Assembly: GCA_964509295.1 (NCBI GenBank)
Contig: CAZDWS010000008.1
Location: forward strand, 62,001 to 126,000
Length of the DNA stretch: 64,000 nt
Source of the DNA: JBGSQR01 sp964509295
GTDB lineage: Bacteria > Desulfobacterota > Desulfuromonadia > Geobacterales > Pseudopelobacteraceae
Reading direction: 5' to 3'
Made by a program: the position numbers and the translations under genes. Below are positions 53,343-61,433 of this stretch, piece after piece; position 1 is the stretch's first letter; each line of letters starts with the position of its first letter. The notes under the pieces were generated by a model. That model had not been told where the DNA came from. It saw nothing but the letters and a program-made list of their open reading frames with translations, and did not search any database.

Positions 53343-53828
53343 ATGGCAATGCCCTTACACCTCACTCTGACCGGTGAAAAACAGGGAAAGATTGCAGGAA
53401 GTTGCGACATGAAGGGACGGGAAGGAACGATTCTTGTCTATGAGCTGCACCACTCTATAGGTACACCGGCTGGTAAAAACGACGGTTTATCAACTTCAAA
53501 ACGCGTTCATGTTCCATTGACAATTGTAAAGGAAACAGACCGGGCTACACCAAAGATATTCCAGGCTCTCTGCACAGGCGAGCATCTCAGGGATGTAACA
53601 TTAAAGTATTATCACATTACCAAATATGGTGCAGAAGATCATTATTACACCGTTACACTTGAAGATGCCATTGTTGTAAACTATTCACCCGCAATACCAA
53701 ACACACTTCTGGCATCAAGTGAAGTTTACAAACACATGGAGGCGGTTTCCTTTGCCTACAAGAAGATCAGGGTAACATGGGAGGCAGAGGGTATTGAGGC
53801 AGAAGACTCTTGGGATACGCCGAGATAA
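53343..53828 (+). CDS. hcp: Hcp family type VI secretion tube protein (orphan)
   Basis: Hcp forms hexameric rings that build the tube of type VI secretion systems and can carry cargo. The 161-residue protein matches Hcp: MAMPLHLTLTGEKQGKIAGS, then ELHHSIGTPAGKNDGL, FQALCTGEHLRDVTLKYYHI, and YTVTLEDAIVVNYSP. It is a plain Hcp with no C-terminal toxin extension. AAAAGGAG precedes the ATG. No tssBC, vgrG, PAAR or clpV lies in this window, so it depends on a system elsewhere, if any. The following small genes are likely cotranscribed. Confidence 0.9.
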   Translation: MAMPLHLTLTGEKQGKIAGSCDMKGREGTILVYELHHSIGTPAGKNDGLSTSKRVHVPLTIVKETDRATPKIFQALCTGEHLRDVTLKYYHITKYGAEDHYYTVTLEDAIVVNYSPAIPNTLLASSEVYKHMEAVSFAYKKIRVTWEAEGIEAEDSWDTPR

Positions 53829-53850
53829 TATCGCAGAGAGGAGGCCACAA

Positions 53851-54219
53851 ATGTTATCAGATGGAGTTATCAAAAAAGTAATACCGAATAATCCGGTGTT
53901 GTTAGAGCATTTTAAAAATAACCATGATATGACTAATAAAGTATTTTTTGGAAATCACGTCAATACAGCTATCGGGTTTGCAACCTCCGGGGCTATGGCA
54001 AGAACGATGGGTACGGTATCACCTTTACAAGTATTGATAAACTTAGCCAAAAGAGGAACATTGGGTATAGCAAACATGTCAGCAGCAGGTACTGTTGCAT
54101 CAGCCGCGGTAAATTCGGCGGTCAACGGTATAGTAGTTGGGGCCGCATTAGAAGGTGGTATATTGATAGGTTCAGGTATAAACGCACTTATACAAACATA
54201 TATCCAGCAAGAACAATAA
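53851..54219 (+). CDS. Gly/Ala-rich hydrophobic protein next to hcp (candidate cargo), unknown function
   Basis: The 122-residue protein has a charged N-terminus (about residues 1-30) and then a largely hydrophobic Gly/Ala-rich region with two or three possible membrane helices and small-residue patterns (GFATSGAMARTMG, AAGTVASAAVNSAVNGIVVG, EGGILIGSGI). Start ATG 53851 is well supported by AGGAGG six nt upstream. It lies 22 nt after hcp and is followed by two small membrane/zinc-ribbon genes. This layout suggests a membrane-active type VI cargo and its immunity proteins, but there is no known toxin motif and the role is speculation. Confidence 0.7.
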   Translation: MLSDGVIKKVIPNNPVLLEHFKNNHDMTNKVFFGNHVNTAIGFATSGAMARTMGTVSPLQVLINLAKRGTLGIANMSAAGTVASAAVNSAVNGIVVGAALEGGILIGSGINALIQTYIQQEQ

Positions 54220-54238
54220 AAATAAGGGGAGTTCGTCA

Positions 54239-54571
54239 TTGGAAAGCAAATCCAATAACTCGTTAATATGCATAACTAATCAAGCATTGAAATTAGCCAT
54301 CAGTTTTATTGGCGAGTTAGTCAGTGGTTGTGTAATGTTTTACGGCATAAAGACACAAACGTATACGTTAAATTTTTATGGGTGGCTTGGTGTTGTTTGT
54401 TCGGCTGTTTTTGCCTGTCTATCAGTACGTTGCCCTCATTGCCGCTTGTCGTTGCCATGGTACGCTGCCACAAAACAGAACCTCGGCGAGTGGATTCCGT
54501 GGCTGCTATCTGTGCAGCAGTGTCCTAAATGCGGATTTCCAAAAAATGATACGTTGCCAACCATTGAATAA
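54239..54571 (+). CDS. Membrane/zinc-ribbon protein, candidate immunity protein (copy 1)
   Basis: The 110-residue protein has two hydrophobic helices (about 18-36 and 46-62), then a zinc-ribbon pattern with CPHC (about residues 65-68) and CPKC (about 94-97), separated by WYAATKQNLGEWIPWLLSVQ. Start TTG 54239 has GGGGAG upstream. It is paralogous to the following gene. It directly follows the hydrophobic protein gene. I know no family with this exact layout. Confidence 0.75.
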   Translation: MESKSNNSLICITNQALKLAISFIGELVSGCVMFYGIKTQTYTLNFYGWLGVVCSAVFACLSVRCPHCRLSLPWYAATKQNLGEWIPWLLSVQQCPKCGFPKNDTLPTIE

Positions 54572-54878
54572 CAATAACTCGTTAATATATATAACTAATC
54601 AATCATGGAAATTAGTAACCAGCTATATTGGTGGAGTGGTTGGTGTTTGTGTAATGTTTTATGGCATCTATTTTAATCAAACAGGTGCGTTTGAATTTTA
54701 TGGTGTTGTTGTTGGACTTAGTTCTGGTGCTTTTGGTTGTCTGTCGATACGTTGTCCCAAATGCGGTTTAGCATGGGCTTGGTATGCTGTTACAAAACAG
54801 AGCCTCGGCGAGTGGGTTCCGTGGCTGCTATCTGTGAAGCAGTGTCCAAAATGCGGATTTCCATCGAAAGAAAAATAA
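54564..54878 (+). CDS. Membrane/zinc-ribbon protein, candidate immunity protein (copy 2)
   Basis: The 104-residue protein is a tandem paralog of the preceding gene: the same NNSLIxITNQxxKL start, two helices, CPKC and CPKC cysteine pairs, and the LGEWxPWLLSVxQCPKCGFP end. At DNA level the 5' ends are almost identical over about 30 nt. I chose TTG 54564 by alignment with copy 1; it overlaps the copy 1 stop by 8 nt. ATG 54546 would add six residues. A hairpin follows. Confidence 0.7.
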   Translation: MNNNNSLIYITNQSWKLVTSYIGGVVGVCVMFYGIYFNQTGAFEFYGVVVGLSSGAFGCLSIRCPKCGLAWAWYAVTKQSLGEWVPWLLSVKQCPKCGFPSKEK

Positions 54879-54895
54879 TATTTTCTGAATAAGAA

Positions 54896-54938
54896 GGGCA
54901 GGCTGATTAATTGATAATCAGACTGCCCCGCTTATTTT
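54896..54938. terminator. Bidirectional terminator-like hairpin
   Basis: GGGCAGGCTGATTA (54896-54909) pairs with TAATCAGACTGCCC (54915-54928) with one mismatch and a 5-nt loop, followed by CGCTTATTTTA. It lies between the convergent zinc-ribbon gene and the repeat-protein gene. Confidence 0.7.
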
Positions 54939-54964
54939 ATCCCTGAAACTACAGCCTCTGTTTC

Positions 54965-55351
54965 TCAGAGTAATGCTTCTCCAAAAGCGCCTATCTGTAC
55001 ACCTTTATCTTTGTATGAAACAACAGCTTCACCAAAGCAGCCGATTTTGTTGATAAAGCTGTTTTCAGTAAATGCTATCTCTCCAAAATCACCTATGGAC
55101 ACCGGGTTTTTACTTGCAGAAGTTTCAAGCTCTCCAAATATACCTATTTTAATGCTGTCAATAAAAGTTGAATTGGATTCTTCACCAAAAATGCCGATTC
55201 GCATACCTGTTTCAGTTACAGGAACAGCGACTTCACCGAAAAGACCAATTTCAACAGAAGGCATGTGTGGGGCAATTATTTTTGATTTACCGAAGTTATG
55301 GACATGAAATTTCATCATCCTGTGACTGTGATGTGTCATTGTGCTGGCCAT
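54965..55351 (-). CDS. Protein of 17-residue I-G-x-F-G-E repeats, unknown family
   Basis: The 128-residue protein has a His-rich N-terminus (MTHHSHRMMKFHVHNFGKSK). It is then built of exact 17-residue units: IGLFGEVAVPVTETGMR, IGIFGEESNSTFIDSIK, IGIFGELETSASKNPVS, IGDFGEIAFTENSFINK, IGCFGEAVVSYKDKGVQ, and a partial IGAFGEALL. The strict period suggests a beta-solenoid or layered repeat fold (inference). It is not a pentapeptide-repeat protein. It converges with the hcp-linked genes, and a frameshifted relative lies on their other side. Its promoter region carries palindromic operator-like sites. Confidence 0.8.
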   Translation of the reverse strand: MASTMTHHSHRMMKFHVHNFGKSKIIAPHMPSVEIGLFGEVAVPVTETGMRIGIFGEESNSTFIDSIKIGIFGELETSASKNPVSIGDFGEIAFTENSFINKIGCFGEAVVSYKDKGVQIGAFGEALL

Positions 55352-55399
55352 ATGCGCCTCCTTCGTTCTTGTGTTGCAGTGATTTGTAAAACCGTGTTA

Positions 55400-55438
55400 T
55401 ATGTACGTACATAATATATTGGTCGTACATAAAGTCAA
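55400..55438 (-). promoter_or_regulatory. Promoter with palindromic operators for the repeat-protein gene
   Basis: Read on the reverse strand, TTGACT (55433-55438) and TATTAT (55411-55416) are 16 nt apart, a good sigma-70 promoter. The perfect palindrome TATGTACGTACATA (55400-55413) overlaps the -10 element. A half-site CGTACATA lies between the two hexamers (about 55424-55431). A repressor binding there would block transcription; the regulator is unknown. Confidence 0.6.
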
Positions 55439-55632
55439 GTGAAATTTTAAAGTGTTTTTGTAAAGATTTTGTGATTGAAAATTTTGTAATAGCTATAGAT
55501 AGTTGCTAAAGGCATGGTGATAATATGTGGGAAATTTATATTGTTGGAAGGAACTGTTTGGACCGTTCAGCAAAAGGGACTATAACTCTAAATAGCGATA
55601 TTGAAGATTTTAAAGTAACAGCGAGGGTGGAC

Positions 55633-55842
55633 ATGAATCAACTTGACCGTATAGAACAAAAACTGGATCATCTGTTGCGACTGATTGAATCAATGTCAAT
55701 CAGTCAGGAAGAACAGGGTATAGAACGGTTTGGGGGAGGAGATAATGATGGTTTCAAAACATCCAAAGTTCCACCCAGGGAACTGCGTAAATGGCCCGAG
55801 ATCAATCATCGAGGTCCGAAAATTACTCCGAGACAGAAATAA
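55633..55842 (+). CDS. Small hypothetical coiled-coil protein
   Basis: The 69-residue protein starts MNQLDRIEQKLDHLLRLIES, a heptad-like helix, and has a basic Pro-rich tail (PPRELRKWPEINHRGPKITP). GAGGGTGG lies before ATG 55633. A longer frame starts at 55525, adding a poorly conserved-looking N-terminus. I do not recognise the family, and it could be accessory to the AT-rich island. Confidence 0.5.
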   Translation: MNQLDRIEQKLDHLLRLIESMSISQEEQGIERFGGGDNDGFKTSKVPPRELRKWPEINHRGPKITPRQK

Positions 55843-55892
55843 ACTATTCCTGCTTGACGTTGTGCGACTGAAAACTGTATCTTAATTAAATC

Positions 55893-56225
55893 ATGACGCC
55901 ACGCTTTCCCATAGTTTCCATTTTAATACTGCTGCTGTCGCTAATATGCTTTAGCGGCGTTGCTCAGGCTGGCCTGATGCTTGCTGATTCAGTTGAAGCT
56001 CAGGAAAGCTGTTGTCCTTCTGATGATAAACAAAAAACCGATAAACCGGTTGCACCCTGTACCTCGCCTGAATGTCTATGCCTTGGCTGTTCTGCGGCCT
56101 TGATTCAAGTTCCGTTCAACATGACTAAAGTTTTCGACGAAAGTGTCATCGGCATCTCCCGCTATCCCGATATTTTGTCTTCAGGTTTTATAACACGCAT
56201 CGACTACCCGCCCGAATCAGCCTGA
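55893..56225 (+). CDS. Small secreted Cys-rich protein, possible metal-related
   Basis: The 110-residue protein has a clear signal peptide (ILILLLSLICFSGVAQA). Two cysteine groups follow (ESCCPSDD; APCTSPECLCLGC), and a conserved-looking C-terminus ends ITRIDYPPESA. It may bind metal or form disulfides in the periplasm. The ATG 55893 lacks a clear Shine-Dalgarno. It precedes a lipoprotein-ABC exporter unit by about 100 nt. A similar small Cys-rich protein lies at 59562-59921; the two resemble proteins found near metal efflux genes (inference). Confidence 0.65.
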   Translation: MTPRFPIVSILILLLSLICFSGVAQAGLMLADSVEAQESCCPSDDKQKTDKPVAPCTSPECLCLGCSAALIQVPFNMTKVFDESVIGISRYPDILSSGFITRIDYPPESA

Positions 56226-56327
56226 TTTGCCCTTCTTGTTTTATTTGTAATCAACTTTAACCGCTGTCTGCAGGTGCGTGCGCCATTAGTGCATACGGAT
56301 TGCAGCAGTCCATAAAAAGGAAACCAA

Positions 56328-56714
56328 ATGAAAAAACACTCCGTTTTTGCCATTACGGCTTGCGTTGCCGTTCTTTGTCTTACAATGCTGATTTCCGGCT
56401 GCAGCTCCAAGGCTTTTAGTGTCAATGATGTGGCCTCTGATCCGACGGCCTTTAAAGGCGCCATTACCATTACCGGTATTATGGGTGGCATCTCTGTGCA
56501 GGATAAAACCATTTTCGGCATTATGGATATTAAGGAGCTGCAGTGCAAAACCCAGAACTGCAATAAGGTACTTATTCCGATCAGATCCCAGGGGAAAATG
56601 CCGGTTCTGGGCGACGAAGTCAGGGCTACCGGCAGTTTTGTTAAGCTGAGCGATGGTTACCTGTTTGAGGCCACGGAAGTCAAGGTGATACGTAACTACA
56701 AGATCGGGGGTTAA
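56328..56714 (+). CDS. Lipoprotein with OB-fold-like domain
   Basis: The 128-residue protein has a lipoprotein signal with lipobox LISGC at about residues 21-25. A domain with OB-fold-like beta segments follows: FKGAITITGIMGGIS, KTIFGIMDI, KVLIPIRSQGKMPVLGDEVR and GSFVKLSDGYLFEATEVKV. Two Cys lie in the core (QCKTQNC). It ends one base before the ATG of the ABC permease, so it is part of that exporter operon, probably as a periplasmic accessory protein. Confidence 0.8.
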   Translation: MKKHSVFAITACVAVLCLTMLISGCSSKAFSVNDVASDPTAFKGAITITGIMGGISVQDKTIFGIMDIKELQCKTQNCNKVLIPIRSQGKMPVLGDEVRATGSFVKLSDGYLFEATEVKVIRNYKIGG

Positions 56715-57878
56715 ATGACGCTTACCAAACTTGTGGTCAGAAACATTACCCGCCGCAGAGGACGTTTTATTTTTACCCTGCTGGGCATCACCATCGGCAT
56801 CGCCTCGTTCGTGACTTTTCTTTCCATGGGTGGGAACCTGAAGAAAGAGATCTTCAGGGAAACAGCCGCGCTTGGCGCCCACCTGCTGGTCATTCCCAAA
56901 GGGTCTTGCGGCTTTGAACAGCTGTCGATCCTGACCGGCGACCAGATGCCGACCAATATCACGGCTACGGAGTTTAAAACCATTGCCGCTATCAAAGGCT
57001 TGACGGCTGTTCCTTTTCTGGCGCAGAAGTCGGCCATCAACAATAAGCCGATAGCGATCAACGGTATTCAGCCGGAAGAGACGCTCAAGTTCAAAGGGTG
57101 GCAGATCGACAAGGGTGAGTATTTCAAAACCCCGGATGAGTCTGTAGCGGTGGTTGGTGCTGCCGCTGCCAGACAGTTCGATCTGAAGCCCGGTTCGGTT
57201 GTCACTGTGCGTGGTGAAGAATTGACGGTCAAAGGTATTCTCAAGGAGACCGGCGGTCGCGACGACTTTACCCTGTTTCTCGGTATGCCGGTGGCCCAAC
57301 GTTTGTTCAAGTCCGTTGACCGGGTTTCCTATATATCCATCAAAGTAGATGACCTGAAACTGAGCGACAGCTATGCGGAAAAAATCAAAGAAGTAGCCGG
57401 TCTGGGAGTGGTATCGGACAAGCAGATGCTCAAGTCGGTTCTGGGTATTGTGGGTTCCGTTAACATCACTCTGCAGATGATCGCAGCCGTGTCTGTGCTG
57501 GCGGCGGCTTTCGGTATTATCAATACCATGATGACCGCTACTTACGAACGTAAGCGGGAAATCGGCATACTACAGGCCCTGGGCGCTACCCAGCGAACCA
57601 TCTTCTCAATATTTGTGCTGGAATCGGCTTTCTACGGAATCATCGGCGGGGTGATCGGGGTGATTTCAGGCTTGCTGATTTCAACTCTTGCTGCGCCTTA
57701 TATCAGCGAAAATGCCTTCACAACGCTGGTCAAGGGGTCTGGAAACAGCAGTTCCATTGATCCGGTGATGATCTTCGGCTCAATACTGTTTTCGGCTCTG
57801 GTGGCTATTGTGGCAGGGCTTTACCCGGCCTGGCGAGCGGCGCGTCTTTCGCCGGTGGAGGCGATCAGCTATGAATAA
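56715..57878 (+). CDS. FtsX/MacB-type ABC transporter permease
   Basis: The 387-residue protein has the FtsX-like layout: an N-terminal helix (about 17-37), a large periplasmic MacB-like domain (about 45-255), and three C-terminal helices. A cluster ERKREIGILQALGATQRTIF joins the first two, and PAWRAARLSPVEAISYE ends the protein. Such permeases use ATP to move lipids, peptides or drugs, often by a mechanotransmission mechanism. It starts right after the lipoprotein gene and overlaps the ATPase gene by 8 nt. Confidence 0.92.
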   Translation: MTLTKLVVRNITRRRGRFIFTLLGITIGIASFVTFLSMGGNLKKEIFRETAALGAHLLVIPKGSCGFEQLSILTGDQMPTNITATEFKTIAAIKGLTAVPFLAQKSAINNKPIAINGIQPEETLKFKGWQIDKGEYFKTPDESVAVVGAAAARQFDLKPGSVVTVRGEELTVKGILKETGGRDDFTLFLGMPVAQRLFKSVDRVSYISIKVDDLKLSDSYAEKIKEVAGLGVVSDKQMLKSVLGIVGSVNITLQMIAAVSVLAAAFGIINTMMTATYERKREIGILQALGATQRTIFSIFVLESAFYGIIGGVIGVISGLLISTLAAPYISENAFTTLVKGSGNSSSIDPVMIFGSILFSALVAIVAGLYPAWRAARLSPVEAISYE

Positions 57879-58557
57879 TGTAATAATCAAGGTTGAGAAT
57901 GCGACCAAAATCTATAATGGTGGTGCCGTTACTACGGCAGCATTGCGTGGTGTCAGTCTGGAAATACCCCGTGGTTCCTTCACCTGTATTGTTGGTCCGT
58001 CCGGACATGGCAAAAGTACTTTGATGCATCTGATCGGCGGGCTGGATCGACCGACAGAGGGGGCTGTTCATCTGGACGGCACAGAAATCAGTCAACTGGA
58101 TAACTGTACCCTGGCAAAACTAAGGGGTGAGAAGATCGGTTTTGTTTTTCAGTTCTTTAATCTGTTGCAGGGACTGACCGCACTGGAAAATGTGGAAATT
58201 GCCATGATGCTGGCCGGTGTGCCGGAATGTGAACAGAAGGCCCGTGCCTCTGCAATGCTGGGGTTGGTGAATCTGAGTGAGAAAGCGGATGCAAAACCGA
58301 GCCAGCTTTCAGGCGGGCAGCAGCAGCGGGTGGCAATTGCACGCGCACTAGCCAATGATCCGGATATTCTGTTAATGGATGAGCCGACCGGCAACCTGGA
58401 TTCGGCGGCAGAGGCGGAGGTGCTGGATATCCTGTTTCAGCTTCATAAACGGGGAAAGACCATCGTAATTGTGACGCACAATAACGAGATCGCTACCAGG
58501 GCCGAACAGGTAATCAAGGTTAGAGATGGGTTAATTCTGCATAACACTGCTGATTGA
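57871..58557 (+). CDS. ABC transporter ATPase (LolD/MacB-type)
   Basis: The 228-residue protein is a complete ATP-binding subunit: Walker A GPSGHGKST (with His where Ser is usual), Q-loop FVFQFFNLLQGLTALENVE, signature LSGGQQQR, Walker B ILLMDEPTGNLD and the H-loop VTHNNE. It pairs with the permease just upstream (overlap 8 nt). ATG 57871 is preceded by GGTGGAGG. It converges on the next reverse-strand gene with only 14 nt between them. Confidence 0.94.
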   Translation: MNNVIIKVENATKIYNGGAVTTAALRGVSLEIPRGSFTCIVGPSGHGKSTLMHLIGGLDRPTEGAVHLDGTEISQLDNCTLAKLRGEKIGFVFQFFNLLQGLTALENVEIAMMLAGVPECEQKARASAMLGLVNLSEKADAKPSQLSGGQQQRVAIARALANDPDILLMDEPTGNLDSAAEAEVLDILFQLHKRGKTIVIVTHNNEIATRAEQVIKVRDGLILHNTAD

Positions 58558-58571
58558 ATGGAATAATTCAG

Positions 58572-59396
58572 TCATTCCGGTTTGCGAGTGAATGGTTGAA
58601 TCAACAGTTTTGAAAGGGTCAGTTTTTTAGAATCCCGAAACTCTTTGAGGCCGATATTCATTTCCAGATGCCCCTGTTCAGGTTGTGGTTTGTATGTATT
58701 GCAGAGATGATCCCACCAGGGGAGGCAAAAACCGAAGTTGCTGTCTGTTTCACGGGGAATAACCGAATGGTGGACTCGATGCATGTCCGGGGTAACGACC
58801 ACAAGTCGAAGCCATCGGTCCACCGATTTGGGAATCAGAATATTTCCGTGGTTGAACTGTGATGTGGCGTTCAGCACAATTTCGAAAATAACAACCGCCA
58901 CAACTGGCGGCCCGATCAGGATAACCGTAGCAAGCTTGATCCCGACGGAGAGTACTATTTCTATAGGGTGAAAACGATTGCCGGTGGTGACATCCATATC
59001 CAGATCGGTGTGATGCATGCGGTGGAAGCGCCAGAAAACAGGCAGGTAATGGAAAATCATATGTTGCAGGTAGACAACAAAGTCTAAAATCACCACCGCC
59101 AGAGCAATCTTGATCCATTCCGGCAGATCGATGATGTTCAAAATTCCCCAGCCCTGTTCCTGAACCAGTAGGGCCATGCTGACCGGCAGCACCGGCAGCA
59201 GGAAACGCACCACAGTGGAATCAATTATAACCAGAGAGAGGTTGGCAAACCAGCGTTGCCACTTGTCGTTGGTTAGCGCACGGCGTGGAGCAATATATTC
59301 CCAGAAAGCTACTGTAGTAAGGATAACCAGGAAGAATGCAAGCCGGATGAACTGTTCTCCGGCTATGATTTGTTGTGTCAGGCTGTCTTCAGTCAT
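58572..59396 (-). CDS. Sterol desaturase / fatty acid hydroxylase family protein
   Basis: The 274-residue integral membrane protein has four or more hydrophobic helices and the diiron histidine motifs: HMIFH (HxxxH), HRMHH (HxxHH) and HRVHHS. The family hydroxylates or desaturates lipids and related hydrophobic compounds using a non-haem diiron centre; the substrate here is unknown. It is transcribed alone, opposite to its neighbours. No clear Shine-Dalgarno is seen. Confidence 0.92.
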   Translation of the reverse strand: MTEDSLTQQIIAGEQFIRLAFFLVILTTVAFWEYIAPRRALTNDKWQRWFANLSLVIIDSTVVRFLLPVLPVSMALLVQEQGWGILNIIDLPEWIKIALAVVILDFVVYLQHMIFHYLPVFWRFHRMHHTDLDMDVTTGNRFHPIEIVLSVGIKLATVILIGPPVVAVVIFEIVLNATSQFNHGNILIPKSVDRWLRLVVVTPDMHRVHHSVIPRETDSNFGFCLPWWDHLCNTYKPQPEQGHLEMNIGLKEFRDSKKLTLSKLLIQPFTRKPE

Positions 59397-59561
59397 TTAA
59401 ATCTGCTCGATTGATAAACACCGGTTGTATGGCAAGGTATGCCGCTGTCACGGGATTTCGTTTTGTCCACATATTGGATTATTATTATGTTCCCAAAGCT
59501 TATAAAAAAGGTATTGTTTTTTTTAGGTCAATACTAGTATGCTTTCGCTATGTATTATAAA

Positions 59562-59921
59562 ATGAGGCAAATAGCTGCATTCAGCTTACTCATGACAATT
59601 CTGTTGGGGATGGTCGTGGTCTGCAATGCCCATCATGCCTTCACCGAAAATGGCATGTCAAAATCCGCCATCCAGTCCCTGTATACGGAAAAAACAGCAC
59701 AGGATTGTGGTAACTGTTGTCCCTGTGCGCCTGCCAAGTCCCAATCTGATAATAACGGCGAAAATACATGCCACTCTTTCTGTCATGTACCGCTTGCAGT
59801 TACACCATTGATTTTCTCCTTTGCCCGGCCATTCACCTATCTGCATTCTGCTGAAATTTTTTTCTACTTCCCCAAGGTTTATCTTTCCCTGTTTGTTCCA
59901 CCCGACTCAGCAGTCATTTAA
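59562..59921 (+). CDS. Small secreted Cys-rich protein, possible metal-related
   Basis: The 119-residue protein (from ATG 59562; ATG 59550 adds four residues) has a signal peptide (AAFSLLMTILLGMVVVCNA). A Cys-rich segment follows (CGNCCPCAPA, then CHSFCH), and a hydrophobic C-terminal region ends LFVPPDSAVI. It is the same kind of protein as that at 55.9 kb. It lies 132 nt upstream of the ResB/CcsB genes, where thiol chemistry and haem handling are relevant, but no function is known. Confidence 0.6.
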   Translation: MRQIAAFSLLMTILLGMVVVCNAHHAFTENGMSKSAIQSLYTEKTAQDCGNCCPCAPAKSQSDNNGENTCHSFCHVPLAVTPLIFSFARPFTYLHSAEIFFYFPKVYLSLFVPPDSAVI

Positions 59922-60053
59922 TCATCCTCATCCGGTTGTAAACTTGATTTAACGTAATGCAATGGCTTTTGCGTGTCTGAATAGTCATGACTCAGCGATC
60001 TGCCATTCGATCTTAATAACATAACTAACTGGTTTCATACTCGGGAGACAAAA

Positions 60054-61430
60054 TTGACTACATCGAAACGCGGTTTTATCGAAACATTCTGGGATTTTTT
60101 CTGTTCTTTAAAACTAACTATTTTCCTTTTGATTTCACTGGCTCTGACCTCGATTATCGGCACAGTCGTTCCCCAAGGTCAGCTGAATCCTCAATACGTT
60201 GCCCAACTCAGTCCTTTCAAGCTCCAGCTTTACACAACCCTGGGTTTCTTCGATATGTACCATTCCTGGTGGTTCATTACCCTGTTGTACATGATGAGCC
60301 TCAACCTGGTCTGCTGCTCGATCAAACGACTGCCCCATGTTTTCAAATTCGTAACAGAGCCGATTGTTACACTGGATGAAGCAGCCCGTAAAAGTTCTGC
60401 ATTAAAAATGGAAACCTCTTTCTCCGCACCTGCTGACATCATCAAAAAGAGGGTAGAGGAATTTCTCGCCTCTGAAATCTCCAAACCGGTCATAACCGAC
60501 CAGGACGGCGAACAGCAGCTCTTTGCCCAGAAGAACCCCTGGAGCCGCTTGGGTGTATACGTTGTTCATTCAAGCATCCTGGTGATTTTTATCGGCGGTA
60601 TTATTGGATCTCTGTTCGGATTTAACGGGTATGTCAATATTGTTGAAGGCACCTCTGTTTCGGCTATCGACGGTCGCAACGGCAAAAAAATACCTCTGGG
60701 TTTTGAGCTGCGTTGTGATGAATTTTCGGCAACTTTTTACGATACCGGAGTACCAAAAGAGTTTAAGAGTATTCTGACTGTTCTGGAAAATGGCAAACCG
60801 GTAAAAGATTTCACAAACGCCAGGATTGTTGTTAATGATCCGCTGCAATATAAGGGGATTACTTTCTACCAGTCCAGCTACGGCAACGCAGGCAACTATT
60901 TCTTCGAGTTGACGGACATAAACGGTAAAAATAAAACCATGTTGTCCGTATCAGCCGACCATGGCGCCACATTACCGGATGGAAGCGTGCTCAAAGTAGC
61001 GCAAACAACAGCTGATATTGCTCCTTTTGAGCCAGGTCACACAGGACCTGCAGCGGCAGTTGAGTTGATCAGTCCAAATGGAAAAACGGAACAATTTGTA
61101 ATTTATTCGAATCACCCGGAGTTGAATACCAACCATGCTAAAGAGCATAGCTGGAAAAATATTATTCACTACAAAGGCACAGAAGAAAAAATGTACACCG
61201 GCCTGCAGGTAGCCAAAGACCCGGGCGTCTGGTTTGTCTGGCTGGGATGCACACTGATGATCATTGGCCTCTATATCGCCTTCCTCATGTCGCACAAACG
61301 GATCTGGGTGGTAATCAAAAAAGGCCACGTCTTCATGTATGGCAATGTAAACAAGAACCAGGCCGCCTTTGAAATTGAATTTGAACAACTGGCTGAAAAA
61401 CTTAAAGAATGCGTCAAAGAGAGGGGTTAA
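60054..61430 (+). CDS. resB: Cytochrome c biogenesis protein ResB
   Basis: ResB (Ccs1) works with CcsA/CcsB-type proteins in system II cytochrome c maturation, delivering haem to apocytochromes at the outer face of the inner membrane. The 458-residue protein has the family layout: a TM at about 20-42 (LTIFLLISLALTSIIGTVVP), another at about 70-90, a third near 165-190, a large periplasmic domain, and a last TM near 395-415. Start TTG 60054 follows GGGAGA. It ends 3 nt before the ccsB ATG. Confidence 0.95.
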   Translation: MTTSKRGFIETFWDFFCSLKLTIFLLISLALTSIIGTVVPQGQLNPQYVAQLSPFKLQLYTTLGFFDMYHSWWFITLLYMMSLNLVCCSIKRLPHVFKFVTEPIVTLDEAARKSSALKMETSFSAPADIIKKRVEEFLASEISKPVITDQDGEQQLFAQKNPWSRLGVYVVHSSILVIFIGGIIGSLFGFNGYVNIVEGTSVSAIDGRNGKKIPLGFELRCDEFSATFYDTGVPKEFKSILTVLENGKPVKDFTNARIVVNDPLQYKGITFYQSSYGNAGNYFFELTDINGKNKTMLSVSADHGATLPDGSVLKVAQTTADIAPFEPGHTGPAAAVELISPNGKTEQFVIYSNHPELNTNHAKEHSWKNIIHYKGTEEKMYTGLQVAKDPGVWFVWLGCTLMIIGLYIAFLMSHKRIWVVIKKGHVFMYGNVNKNQAAFEIEFEQLAEKLKECVKERG

Positions 61431-61433
61431 CAT

